Part shown: positions 34,405 through 44,938 of the stretch, in pieces
Layout of the letters: every line of letters starts with the position of its first letter
Position numbering within the stretch: position 1 is the first letter of the stretch
Source: Ovis canadensis
Taxonomy: Eukaryota > Chordata > Mammalia > Artiodactyla > Bovidae
Direction of reading: 5' to 3'
Length of the DNA stretch: 64,000 nucleotides
NCBI RefSeq assembly: GCF_042477335.2
Contig: NC_091264.1
Location: forward strand, 37,062,886-37,126,885
Program-made: the position numbers and the translations under genes
The notes under the pieces: generated by a model
Seen by the model: the letters and a program-made list of their open reading frames with translations, nothing else
Database searches by the model: none
Told to the model about the DNA's origin: nothing

Positions 34405-34830
34405 TTGTTGTTGTTCAGTCACTCAGTCATGTCTGACTGTTTGTGACCCCATGGACTGCAGCACACCAGGCTTCCCCGTCCTTTACCATCTCCCAGAGCT
34501 TGCTCAAACTCATGTCCATTGTCTTAGTGATGCCATCCAACTGTCTCATACTCTATTGTCCTCTTCTCCTCCTGTCTTCAATCTTTCCCAGCATTAGGGT
34601 ATTTTTCAATGAGTTAACTCTTAGAACATCAGGTGGCCAAAGTATTGGAGCTTCAGCTTTAGCATCAGTCCTTCCAATGAATATTAAGGGTTGATTTCCT
34701 TTAGGATTGACCGGTTTGATCTCCTTGCAGTCCAAGGGACTCTCAAGAGTTTTCTCCAGCACCACAGTTCAAAAGCATCAATTCTTTGATGCTCAGCCTT
34801 CTTTATGGTCCAGCTCTCATGTCCATGCCT
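34405..34830 (-). mobile_element. BovB LINE 3' end, antisense
   Basis: BovB tail (TGTTCAGTCACTCAGTCATG) and RT C-terminal remnant with several changes. It is inserted inside the old retrovirus, so it is the younger of the two. Confidence 0.9.
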
Positions 34831-34839
34831 TAGGTTTAA

Positions 34840-36050
34840 TATGCCTAGGTTTGATATAAGCTAAATAAGCAAATTTGTCAGTAAGGAAAGTAACTCAATG
34901 TAAAGAAACATTTGAGAAAAGAAAGTACAAATGAGATTAGAGGAGTTTTTGAGTAAACCTTTGTTTACTATGAAATATATGTTTTAGGACCTCTCCAGAT
35001 ATTCTACAATTTAAAAGTTAAAACAAATTAAGTAATGAAAGGTTTATGGAAAATGGACCCCCAGATGGGTTTGGTATATGATCAGTCAGGATTGACTAAG
35101 TTTAAAACAAGTTTAATTGAGTAAATGAAGCTTTAAGCTGGTACAAAATGTACATTTGGCTTTTTTCTCTGGTAAAAGACAAGTTTTCTGAAGCTGCTAA
35201 ACTGACTTTGATAACAGATTTTAAGTTTACTTACTTTTAAGTAATCTGTATTTACCTTTGAAATCTCTTGTCACTTTGGAGATGTTTCACAGGAATCTAT
35301 GGTCCTGTTGTATTTTAAAATGTTTTTTGGTGTTCCTTTGACAAAGCTTCCCAAATCAAATTATAATACAGTTCCTTTGACTTCTAACTAACTTTGGGGT
35401 GTTTTAGAAGTCTCCCGAGTCACCCCAAAGGGAGATACTAAACTAATTAGGTTCACTTGGTATATGAAACTGTAAGGGAGGTGTTGTCAAATGAGTAACC
35501 AATTTTAAGTTATATTATGTGATAAATGGTACAGATAATCTAGAGATTATATGGAGTCCTTAATACTCTGGTATTAAGATTATTAATATTAGAGAATTCT
35601 ACTCCTGGTAGAATATCATCCCTCATAATTCCAGTTACTTTCTGAAAGCGTTATATGTCACAGCAGTAACAGGATGGCTTTGTCAATTGAATTGTAATCA
35701 TTGACTGTTTTAAGTCTTTTGAAGACAGTTACCATTTCACTCTAATATTGCAAAAATGTCTTCTCCTCAAGATCTATAAAAAGGACTTTGGGATAAATGC
35801 AAGTTTCTGACTTTCAGACCACATGCAGAACTGAGTAAGAAACTGAAGAATTCTAATGAGAAATCTGATGACTTCATAAAGCTGTTAACAAAAAAAATAT
35901 GTAATTTTTATGGTTTCTGTATAAAAGGATTGCTGGTTTAAACCTGTGTTTTCCAAGTGTAATGAAAACCTTCTTAAATTAATTATGACTTAATATAACT
36001 TGGTAAATTGTACCTTTTGTAAGCAAAATTAAAATATTTATCTTTTTCTC
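34840..36050. other. decayed retroviral interior, no readable genes
   Basis: AT-rich DNA between the BovB insertion and the rRNA-like fragment. No reverse transcriptase, integrase or zinc-knuckle motif could be found in any frame. Confidence 0.45.
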
Positions 36051-36053
36051 TCT

Positions 36054-36180
36054 GCCTGGTTGATCTTGCCAGTAACATATGCTTATCTCAAAGATTAAGC
36101 CATGCATGTCTAAAACGCACAACCAGTACAGTGAAACTGCAAATAGCTCATTCAAGCAGGTATGCCTCCTTTGGACTCTC
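36054..36180 (+). pseudogene. 18S ribosomal RNA 5'-end fragment (pseudogene)
   Basis: Matches the beginning of eukaryotic 18S rRNA in order: CCTGGTTGATCTTGCCAGTA, CATATGCTTATCTCAAAGAT, TAAGCCATGCATGTCTAA, ACGCACAACCAGTACAGTG and AAACTGCAAATAGCTCATT, then CTCCTTTGG. It starts at the mature 18S 5' end. Typical CpG to TpG/CpA changes (for example CGGCCGG to CAACCAG) show age. Not functional. Confidence 0.88.
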
Positions 36181-36739
36181 AGTTATTGTGACTAGATGGC
36201 AACCATTAATAAGAATAAACATAGTTTACGTTTATTCTTTGTCTTCAAACCACACTTTGTGTCTCCTTGCTGCACTATGTCATTGTCAGTGTTATTGACT
36301 GCATTGCTTATATTCTGTCTAATTCATAGGATTGTTATCTCTTGCAGTAACCAATGTGTAAATCAAGCCTCCAACAAAACTTCTGTGGCTAAACGTTTTG
36401 AGGAAATAATTGTAATAGTGTGATTCTGGTATGGGAAGAAGCAACAAGGGAAAATGTCTCCTGGATTATATTAATAGTTAGACAGAATCCAGAGAATTTT
36501 CATTATTGATAGGGATTGGTCCAAAATTTAACACCTGGAGTGACATATCAAGAGTGTTTGTCTGGTCTGGGATGAACCTCCCAGTACCCTGGGACAAAAG
36601 TTCGTCATGAAATGTTTCCTAAACATTTTGGTCAAACATATTGGTCAAATCCATAACCAAGACAGGAGCCCTGAGAAACAAATCAGCAATTACAGCCCTT
36701 CAACATGAGCCAGTGAGCCCCAAGGAAGGGGAATCAGAT

Positions 36740-37215
36740 TGTAGTTGTTGCAGGAAGGAGGACCCCTTCCAGGGTCCGAAACTGGGCTCTTGTCTAACAC
36801 TCGGAAATGAATTGTCTGAGGAGACACTTGTGCTGACAAAGCAAGAGATTTTACTGAGAAAGGGCACCCGGGGGAGAGCAGTAGGGTAAGGGAACCCAGG
36901 AGAACAGCTCTACTGTTTGGGTTTTATGGTGATGGGATTAGTTTCTGGGTTGTCTTTAGCCAATCATCCTGACTCAGAGTCCTTCCTGGTGGTGCAAGCC
37001 TTGTTCAGCCAAGATGGATGCCAGAGAGAAGGATTCTGGGAGGTGGTTGGACCTGTGCTGTCTCCTTTTGACCTTTCCCGAACTCTTCCGGTTGGTAGAG
37101 ACTTATTAGTTCCATGTTCCTTACCAGGACTTCCTGTCATAAAATAACTTATGCAAATAGTTACTATGGTGCCTGGCCAGGGTAGAAGGTTTCTATCAGT
37201 GTGCTTCTCCTAACA
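36740..37215 (-). repeat. solo LTR, BTLTR1-like (ruminant ERV)
   Basis: Bounded by TGTAGTTGTTGC on the left and CTTCTCCTAACA on the right (TG...CA). The interior contains TTTTACTGAGAAAGGGCACC, GGTTTTATGGTGATGGGATT and GACCTTTCCCGAACTCTTCC, which I recognise from the abundant bovine BTLTR1 family. On the - strand a CATAAAACCC TATA-like box precedes an AGTAAA poly(A)-like signal, hence the strand. No matching target duplication was seen. Confidence 0.75.
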
Positions 37216-37605
37216 TAGACAATCCTAATAGTGAATCCTGAGGAAACGGTGAAAATACAGGATTATAGGTCTCAGGCAGCTGAGGTACATACCAAAGAAG
37301 TCATTTTAATGAGCCTTGACTCCTGCATCTTCCCATAAGTAGAAAAGCACTAAATTTCTTAATTTAATATGCTGCCTCTTGGGTTTGATGTTAAATATTT
37401 CTAAGTCTACAGGCGTAAAGTGGACACTTTTCAAAGAGGAACAAGAAGACAAATCTCAACATTTGAAATACTGGCACCTATGGCAGACACTCCCAGAAAG
37501 ATTCATTTGACAAGCAGAATGGTCATCACCCTCTTTCCCCACAAGATTATGGGATGGATGTTGACAGTGGGGAATGGTAACCAGGAAGGGTTAAAGTTGA
37601 TTGCC

Positions 37606-38090
37606 TGCTGTGACTTTAACTCTTGTTTTGCCTTGTTATTATAACCATACATAATGGCCTGCCTCATATATATGGTCATGTATACATATGGTTATGTATA
37701 TAACCATACATAACCCTGCCCCCTCTGCCTGACCCTGAAAATAAGTGCCTTGTTTAGTCCACAGAAAGACAATGTGACCCTGCCCATCTCTGAATGTCTG
37801 TAAGGAAAAGATACTAACACATCCCCCCTGCCTGACGCTTGTCATTCTAGGAGATAATTGCAAGAATTAAATTGTCTTTTTACTTTGTTTTCTTACCTCC
37901 CCCCTCTCTTCTCTGATCCACACAAAAACCCCGATATCCAGATCCTGACAAGATAGTCATTTTGAAGTGTTTGCCATCTTCTCTGTCAGCTTGCTCTCTG
38001 AATAAAGTCATATTCCTTGCCTTAACACCTTGCCTTTTGGATTCATTGCCTTGTCATGTGGTGAGCAGAGTGAGTTTGGACTTGGTAACA
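37606..38090 (+). repeat. 3' LTR of old endogenous retrovirus
   Basis: Aligns with 32104-32524 from TGCTGTGACTTTAAC through GAATAAAGTCATATTCC to GACTTGGTAACA. It carries about 60 extra bases near 37650-37715 built from repeated CATAC/TATGGTTATGTATA motifs. Confidence 0.7.
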
Positions 38091-38194
38091 GTGCTAATAA
38101 TATTTGAGCTATACTACAGTCAACTGTCTAGTTTTATAAATACCCTGAATTAAGCCCTAAAGCCTGGAGAGATTTTCTTTTCATATAAAACAGG

Positions 38195-38312
38195 GATTCT
38201 TGGAGAAGGAAATGGCAATCCACTCCAGTATTCTTGCCCAGAACATCCCATGGACAGAGGAACCTGGCAGGTTACTGTCCATGGGGTTGAAAAGAGTTGG
38301 ACACTAAGTTGG
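38195..38312 (+). mobile_element. Bov-tA SINE fragment
   Basis: GGAGAAGGAAATGGCAATCC to AAAAGAGTTGGACACTAAG. It lies directly before the BovB tail at 38322. Confidence 0.85.
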
Positions 38313-38321
38313 ACAACTAAG

Positions 38322-38918
38322 TTAAGTTCAGTCACTCAGGCGTCTGATTCTTTGTGACCCCATGGACTGCAGCACTCCAGGCTTCCCTGTCCATCACCAA
38401 CTCCTGGAGCTTGCTCAAACTCATGTCCATTGAGTCGGTGATGCCATCCAGTCATCTCATCCTCTGTCATCTCCTTCTCCTCCTGCCTTCAATCGTGCCC
38501 ACCATCAGGGTCTTTTCCAATGAGTCAGTTCTTCCCATCAGGTGGCCAAAGTATTGGAACTTCAGCTTCAGCATCAGTCCTTCCAATGAATATTCAGGAC
38601 TGATTTCCTTTAGGATTGACTGGTTGATCACCTTGCAGTCCAAGGGACTCACAAAAGTTTTCTTCAACACCAGAGTTCAAAAGCATCAAATCTTCAGTGC
38701 TCAGCTTTCTCACATTTCTCACATCCATACATGACTACTGGAAACATAGCTTTGACTAGACAGAACTTTGTTGGCAAAATAATGTCTTTGTTTTTTAATA
38801 TACTGTCTAGGTTGGTCATAGTTTTTCTTCCAAGGAGCAAGCATCTTTTAATTTCATGGCTGCAGTCACCATCTGTGGTGATTTTGGAGCGAGAGAAAAT
38901 AAACTATCTCACTATTTC
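38322..38918 (-). mobile_element. BovB LINE, left half of a copy split by a retrovirus
   Basis: BovB tail and RT C-terminal region on the - strand, broken off at GAGCGAGAGAAAATAAACTA. The sequence resumes at 46209 with GCCATCTATTTGCCATGAAA, the next part of BovB as seen uninterrupted at 11765-11820. The two halves were therefore one insertion before the retrovirus entered. Confidence 0.9.
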
Positions 38919-39414
38919 TGTCATGCGAGTGTATATTTTTCGGTTCTTTGTCTCGTCACAACAAAGATTTGGAGTGACGGACATTAAAGCTCCCTCAGCG
39001 TGTCACAGCTCTCAGGTCTTGGATAGACCGTGTTATAGCTCTCAGGTCTCGAATGGACCATGTTATAGCTCTTAGACAAATCAGTGTTACAGCTCTATTT
39101 TATTTAGAAGATAGCAGGAAAATCCATCTTTGAGGTGTGGGGGCATGTCGATCCAAAGACACGAGGAGAAGAGTGCCCCAGCGCACGGGAGAGAGAGAGA
39201 GAGAGAGCTAGCTTTGGCTCCTCTATTTATATGTTTGTCTCTCCCTGGGCCTGTCCTTTGTAAATTGGGCCAGTCAGGAGTGCTGTTTATTTTACCTGAG
39301 GTCCTCACTCTGGTCCTCGGACCTTCTTTTGTTCTATTTTTGCGGGTTTTTCCCTTCCTTGTCTTTTAGCCACCGCCATTTTGGACTCCTTTTCCCTATT
39401 TCACCTACCTAACA
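38919..39414 (-). repeat. 3' LTR of the class I retrovirus
   Basis: 496 bp, TG...CA ends. On the - strand a TATA box (ATATAAATAGAG, near 39220-39232) precedes AATAAA (39099-39104). A GAGA microsatellite lies at about 39188-39206. About 25 differences from the other LTR over the first 270 aligned bases, many at CpG sites. Confidence 0.93.
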
Positions 39415-39426
39415 TTTCCCCCCCAA
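39415..39426 (-). promoter_or_regulatory. polypurine tract of the retrovirus
   Basis: On the - strand TTGGGGGGGAAA directly precedes the TGTTAGG start of the 3' LTR, the position and composition expected for the plus-strand primer. Confidence 0.75.
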
Positions 39427-39565
39427 GAGATGGGAAGCCCAATTCTTTGGGAATAGGGGCATCGAGGTCTTTCTGGCTACTTCCTGTTGAACTGGGATGG
39501 CGAGGAGTATTGGGCCTCCCCCTCTTGTTAGTCTCAAGCCTCAGAGTCCTTACAGCGGTGTCCAT

Positions 39566-39840
39566 CTAAGGGTGGGTGATATTTTCCGTGGTCGGCTGTA
39601 GTTTTCTTTGTTGAACTGGCACTGCATGTTGTAGCTGGTTGACCTGGGCAGAGACAAAACAGGTTAGACGATTGACAGTACATGGAATAGTTATAAGCAT
39701 CATCAATATAGCATAATAAGGACTAGTAGGGGCATTAGTCAATTTAAAATTCACATTGCCAGGATGGCTCAAGTCTCTCCTTGTTCATGGATAAGAAGAT
39801 CTATCTCCTGTCTGTTTTGGAGTACAATCTCTGCCAAGCT
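39566..39840 (-). pseudogene. env remnant of the retrovirus (TM pieces only)
   Basis: Two short pieces remain. One (near 39769-39837) has LQNRQEIDLL, the position of the conserved heptad/immunosuppressive-type region of the transmembrane subunit. The other, in another frame, has a hydrophobic stretch followed by PCTVNRLTCFVSAQVNQLQ, like the membrane anchor and cytoplasmic tail. The whole surface subunit and most of the TM ectodomain are missing, so a large deletion joined pol to the end of env. Confidence 0.75.
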
Positions 39841-42800
39841 GTGTTGGCTCTTTAGAGTTATCCTGAGAAATCTTATCCCCAGAAACCAGATTTTGGGGGT
39901 GTTCATTAGAATGGCACTCATTGGTAGTCCTGAATAGGTATCTGAGATATCCCAGGGGCTCACAGGTGTATTGAGTGTCCTCTTCTGTTTTCTTCCATGG
40001 CTTGACTTGTGAGTAGTGAATCCAGGAGTCATGTCCTGGTACCTTGACTGCTGTGGGGGTAGAAAGTATTACAGGGTAAGGGTCCTTCCATGTGGGCTGG
40101 AGTTGAGCCTTTGGGGACCCATCTTTCCAGACTTTAATTAGGACTTGAGTTCCTGGAGCATATAGTGGTGACTCCTTAGAATCTTTTGGGTCAAGGTTTA
40201 TACCCCACAAGTGTATATCCTGTTGGAATTGCCCAGTGGCCATGGTATAAGACTGGGGGGTCCGAACCTCTGGATCTAGGAAGAAGTGCATTGACATAAA
40301 CAAAAGGTCTCCCATATAGCATCTCATAAGGACTAAGACCAAGCTGTTCCTTACAGGCAATGTGGGTGCGGAGGAGAGCTATTGGTAAAGCCTCTTTTTA
40401 TCCCAGGGAGGTCTCTTGGGTTATCTTTTTTATCGCTGATTTAAAGAATTGATTGGCTCTTTTTATTTTTTCCAAAGATTGAGGCTTCCAGGCACAATGG
40501 AGATAATAAGTAATGCCCAATGTTTTCGAGACCCCTTGGGTGACCTTAGAAGTAAATGATGTCCCATTGTCGTTTTGTAATGACCTGGGCAGGCCAAATC
40601 TTGGAATGATTTCATGGGGCAGATTTTTTATTATCACCTCAGCCTTCTCAGTCTGGGTGGGAAAGCCTTCAATCCATCCTGTGAATGTATCTATCATGAC
40701 TAATAGGTATTTATACCCTTGAGAAACTGGCATCTGGGTGAAGTCCATCTGCCAGTCTTTTTCTGGGTAGGCCCCACGTCGTTGGATGGGCTGGGCCAGT
40801 TGGGGTCTTTGAGCTCCTCAGGGGTTGTTTAATTGGCAAGCGGGACAAGAGGAGACCACCTGTCATAGTTGTTTGGAAGCCTGTTCTTCTGAAGGACCTT
40901 TTTAGTAATCTTTGGAGGGCCTTTTCTCCTAAATGAGTAGTGGCATGTAAGGAGTTAACCAATTTCTATTGGAGGTTCCCAGGCAGAAAAAGGAGTCCCT
41001 CCTTTTGGAACCACCCGATATGATCTTCTTGAAAGCCTTCACTCTTTGCTTTAAGAGTCTTACCTTCAGTATATGAAGGAGTTTCTGGCAAATTAGTTTG
41101 TGGAACTAAGGTGGCAATCCCTATTAGGTCATGGTTCTGTAATGCTGCTCTCCTAGCTGCCTGATCAGCTGCTTGGTTCCTTCGTGCCACTTCTGTGCTC
41201 CCTTTTTGGTGTCCTTTACAGTGGGAAGCTGAAACCTCAGTGGGCAGATGGACTGCCTCCAAGAGTCGAAGAATCTGATCACCATATTTGATTGGGGACC
41301 CTCGGGTGGTCAAGTGGCCCCTTTCTTTTCAAATAGCCACATGTGCATGTAGCACCAGAAAGGCATACTTGGAGTCAGTGTAAATGGCTATTCTTTTTCC
41401 TTTTCCCAGCTCTAAAGTTCAAGTCAGGGCCATGAGCTCAGCTAATTGGGCTGAAGTACCTGGTGGCAGAGACTTAGCCTCTATGGTCTCAAAATTGGAG
41501 ACTACTGCATACCCGGCTCTTCTTTTTCCATTCAAGACAAAGCTGCTTCCATCAGTGTACCAGATTTTCTCAGGATTGGTCAGAGGATCTTCTGACAATC
41601 CCTCTTGGGGTTTTGTCCAGTGGTCCAAGGTTTCTTAGACAAGAATGAAAGAGGAGAGAGCCCTCGGGGGTAGGCAGGAGGGTGGCTGGGTTAAGAACCT
41701 CACAAGGGGTTATAGTGAGGCCTGGAGTTTCCATCAGCATTACTTGATATCTGAGGATTCTTTGATCAGACATCCATAAATGGCCTCCCCCATTTAGGAG
41801 TTGTTTTACTTGGTGGCTGGTAAAAATAGTTTGCCTCCAAAGGAGAGTTTTAAAGCATCTTCTATCATGATTGTAATAGCTGCAAGATTTCAAAGGCAGG
41901 GGGGCCAGCCTCGGGTAGTTGGATCGAGCTTTTTGGATAAGTAAGCTACAGGCTGGGACTCAGATCCCAACCTTTGAGTTAACTCTCTCAACGCTATTTC
42001 CTCTCTTTCATGGACATAAAGTTGGAATGCTCTTTCTTGGTCTGGCAACCTCAAGGCAGGTACCTGAGTTAACGCCTGTTTTAGTGTAGCCTCTGCCTTC
42101 TTTTGAAGAGTTCCCCACATCAGTGGGATTGAATCACCTCATCCCTTTAAGCTTTCATATAAGGGCTGGGCAATTAGACCATAGTTGGGTATCCAGATTC
42201 TACAATATCCAGTTAGCCCCAGGAAAGCTCGCAATTGTTTTTGAGTTGTGGGGGAGGGCAACTGGAGGATTCTTTGTACCCGATCAGAGGACAGCCTCCT
42301 GGACCCATGTGTAATCTGAACTCCCATGTAAGTGACCTTTGTCTCGACCATCTGTGCCTTAGCAAGGGAGACTTTATATCCCCTTTCTGCCAAGAAGTTT
42401 AGAACCTGAATTGCATATTGTTGGGCACTTTTCTCATCTGGAGAGCAGATTAGTAGGTCTTCTACATATTGTAATATTTTCCTATTAGGCCCCAGGTCCA
42501 GATCTAGGAGATCCCGCTAAGGGCCTGTCCAAACAGGTGGGGGCTATCTCTGAACCCCTGAGGTAATACTGTCCAAGTCATCTGTTGGTGTTTTTCTCCT
42601 GGGGCCTCCCACTCAAAGGCAAAAAGATGTATCTTTAACCAGTGGTATGCAAAAAAATGTATCTTTGAGATCCAAGACTGTAAACCACTTGGCCCTGGGT
42701 GAGACTTCTCCCAAGATTACATAGAGATTGGGTACTGTGGGATGGAGGGGGACTACAGTTTCATTTATGATCTGGAGATCTTGAACCATTCGCCAGGTTC

Positions 42801-43200
42801 TGTCTTTTTTCTTTACTGAGAGGATTGGGGTGTTACATGGCGAACTGGTGGGGACTAATAGCCCAAAAGCAAGGAATTTATTTATTAAAGGCTGTAGTCC
42901 CTCCCAAGCTTCTCTTTTGAGAGGGTATTGTTTCCGGTTAGGAAACCGAGTGGGATTTTGGAGGACAATGATGACCGGTTCAGCTTGGTGGGCTCATCCA
43001 GGAATTCCCTGGTCCCACACCTGGGGCTTAATTTTGTCTTCCCATAGTTTTTGGTCCCTTTCTATTGAAGGTGTAATGGATTCTTCAGGAGCTGCAGGGC
43101 TCTAGGGGCTGAAAAACTTCTCCTCACAAGGGTGGTCCCCAGTTTAGTGAGTATATCTCTTCCCAATAAGGGAGTAGGACACTCAGGGACCACCAGAAAC
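39785..43200 (-). pseudogene. pol of the class I retrovirus (RT, RNase H, integrase), decayed
   Basis: Domains in order on the - strand. RT: VLPQGFRDSPHLFGQAL near 42530-42590 and active-site box YVED (near 42460), where the family has YVDD. Thumb with LRAFLGLTGYCRIWIPNYG (42139-42393). Connection (41570-42120). RNase H with YTDGSS and HCKGHQKG (41000-41628). Integrase with the HxxxH of the zinc finger (near 40940), MIDTFTGW and QNDNGTSF (40398-40748), and the C-terminal domain ending in HYSQVKPW (near 40010). The third integrase acid appears as Lys (EKIKRAN). Frameshifts lie near 42510, 42130, 41890, 40960 and 40390. Reverse transcription and integration functions are lost. Confidence 0.92.
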
Positions 43201-43480
43201 TGGTGGGAAAATATTTGTCCATCCCAGCAACAAAGAAGTGCTCAGGTGAATCTTTTAGTAGTTGCTTTTCCTGTAGCACCCAAAATGGTACAGGTTTGGG
43301 AGGAGAAGTCTCCAGAGTAGGAGATCAAGACAGAGTAGGTAGCCCCTGTGTCAACCAAGAAATTCTCGGACCTACCCGCCACATCTAGTTGCACCCTTGG
43401 CTCCAGCCCCGTGATGGTTATCTGTGACAGGCAGGCTGGCTGGAGAGGGCCGCTTCAGTCCTCTTGAACCATCGTGAGGG
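43200..43480 (-). pseudogene. retroviral aspartic protease remnant
   Basis: The active-site motif DTGATYSVL is read on the - strand, with DTGA at 43341-43352, preceded by LDVAGRSENFLV. It lies between the gag zinc knuckles and the reverse transcriptase, the normal place. The frame is not continuous with gag or pol. Confidence 0.85.
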
Positions 43481-43489
43481 TAGGCTTGC

Positions 43490-44640
43490 CGCTTGACCTT
43501 GAGGCTCTTGGGTCCCGAGGGCAGAGTGCTGCCCAATGTCCCAGTTGATGGCATTTGTGGCAAGCCATTTTAGGAGACTTGTCGCGGTTTGGACACTCTT
43601 TGGCCCAATGCCCTGCTTGTCTACAGATCAGGCATTTGTCTCATGCCTTGTCCTTCAAGGACTCAAGGTTTGCCACAGGGCTTCTCTGGAGGGCGGCCAG
43701 CATCTGGGCATGCCTTGTCTCTTTCTTTCTTTCCTTCTCCTGGGCCTTGGCCTCTTTCTCCTGTTCTCTGTTATAAAAGGTATAGGTGGCTGTCTGGACC
43801 ATCTCATCTAAAGAGGCAGCAGGTTCTTGCTGTTGTAGCTGTTGTGACTTAATTCTGATATCTGATGCACATTGGGACAGGAATTTGTCCTTTAAAATCA
43901 CCTGTCCCTCGTAAGAGTCTAAGTCCAGATTGGTAAACTTTTGGAGTGCCTCTTTTAGCCTTTCCAGAAAGGCAATGGGGTTCTCATTGGGCTCCTGAGT
44001 TATTGCTGAGACTGGGCACAGTCCCACAAGTAATAGGCTTCCTTCTGTTTCCATGAGTGGACTTCCTTAGGGGGTGAGTCTTTCTGAAGCTTATCCTACC
44101 CAGAACTGTTGCAACCTGAGAGCCAGGCGTCCCCAGGTCAGGTTGCAGATCCCCAGGCAGGCTGAGGCGTGACAGCCTCCTAGAGATCGAATCCCCGAGC
44201 AGGTCGAGGCGTGATGGCCTCCCGAGAATTGGGTCCCTGGGCAGGTTGAGGCGTGATGACCTCCTGGGACCCCTGGGACTGGCATATCCCCGAGCAGATT
44301 GAGGCGTGACAACCTTTTGAGGACCAGATCCCTAGGCAGGTCAAGGCGTGATGACCTCCTGGGACCCCCGGAATGGAGTTGGGTGTCCCCAAGTTCTCTA
44401 GTGTGACCAGTACTGGGTAGGATTAGGGGGTTGGATATTATAGAGTATTTCCCTCCCAAAGCCAGCTATCTTCTGGTTGTCTCTCCAGAAGATTGTAGAG
44501 GCAACCTTGTGGGTCTGGATGGGGCTCAGGAAAAGAGCATGAAACAGGAGGGAAGAGGGCAGAGCACAACCTTTGGAAGAATGACATAGCACAAGGGTAT
44601 AATGTAAACCAATTAAAATCAGTTGGGTCCAAGATGACAA
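43490..44640 (-). pseudogene. gag remnant of the retrovirus, two zinc knuckles
   Basis: The capsid C-terminal part is open at 43641-44054 (ENPIAFLERLKEALQKF, then YEGQVILKDKFLSQCASDI, then a Glu/Lys-rich linker). It is followed by two CCHC knuckles, CLICRQAGHWAKEC and CHKCHQLGHWAALC (43520-43640), each CX2CX4HX4C. Upstream, at 44158-44360, is a 42-bp tandem repeat. The matrix part further up (to about 44640) is poorly preserved, and the true start was not found. Confidence 0.85.
44158..44370 (-). repeat. 42-bp minisatellite within the gag region
   Basis: Five degenerate copies of a unit with core GAGGCGTGATG-CCTCC. Cores start at 44164, 44206, 44248, 44301 and 44343, so spacing is 42, 42, 53 and 42. 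A 42-bp period keeps the reading frame (14 codons) and gives GGHHASTC-type peptide repeats on the - strand. Confidence 0.8.
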
Positions 44641-44811
44641 GTCAAATTCAAGTAAACCTTAATCCCCAATCTATAAGTCAACAGACACACCCAGAGGGTG
44701 GCAGGACAGCTCCAAGGCACTGTCAAAAGATGGAGGAGTGAGTGGTTCCCCAATGGCTGGGATGATCTTCTCGCTCATTAGCATATGAATTCACCCTGTT
44801 CGCAAAACCTG

Positions 44812-44938
44812 CTGCTGCTAAGTTGCTTCGTGTCCGGCTCTGTGCGACCCCATAGACGGCAGCCCATTAGGCTCCTCTGTCCCTGGGATTCTCCAGGCAA
44901 GAATACTAGAGTGGGTTGCCATTTCCTTCTCCAGTTCA
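44812..44938 (+). mobile_element. BOV-A2 SINE inside the retrovirus
   Basis: CTGCTGCTAAGTTGCTTCGT to GTTGCCATTTCCTTCTCCAG. It interrupts the retroviral leader/gag region and so came later than the retrovirus. Confidence 0.92.

Larger units (their letters stand above)
32104..38090 (+). mobile_element. old endogenous retrovirus with paired LTRs and nested insertions
   Basis: Two related LTR-like blocks (32104-32524 and 37606-38090) in the same orientation enclose about 5 kb. The internal part is heavily decayed: a short gag-like start is the only coding relic I could support. It contains a BovB piece (34405-34830), an 18S rRNA-derived fragment (36054-36180) and a separate LTR (36740-37215). 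No pol motifs could be read. No clear target duplication was seen. Confidence 0.65.

Noticed and set aside
43341-43352. Cellular aspartic protease gene
   Set aside because: The DTGA motif lies between retroviral gag zinc knuckles and RT on the same strand, so it is the retroviral protease.
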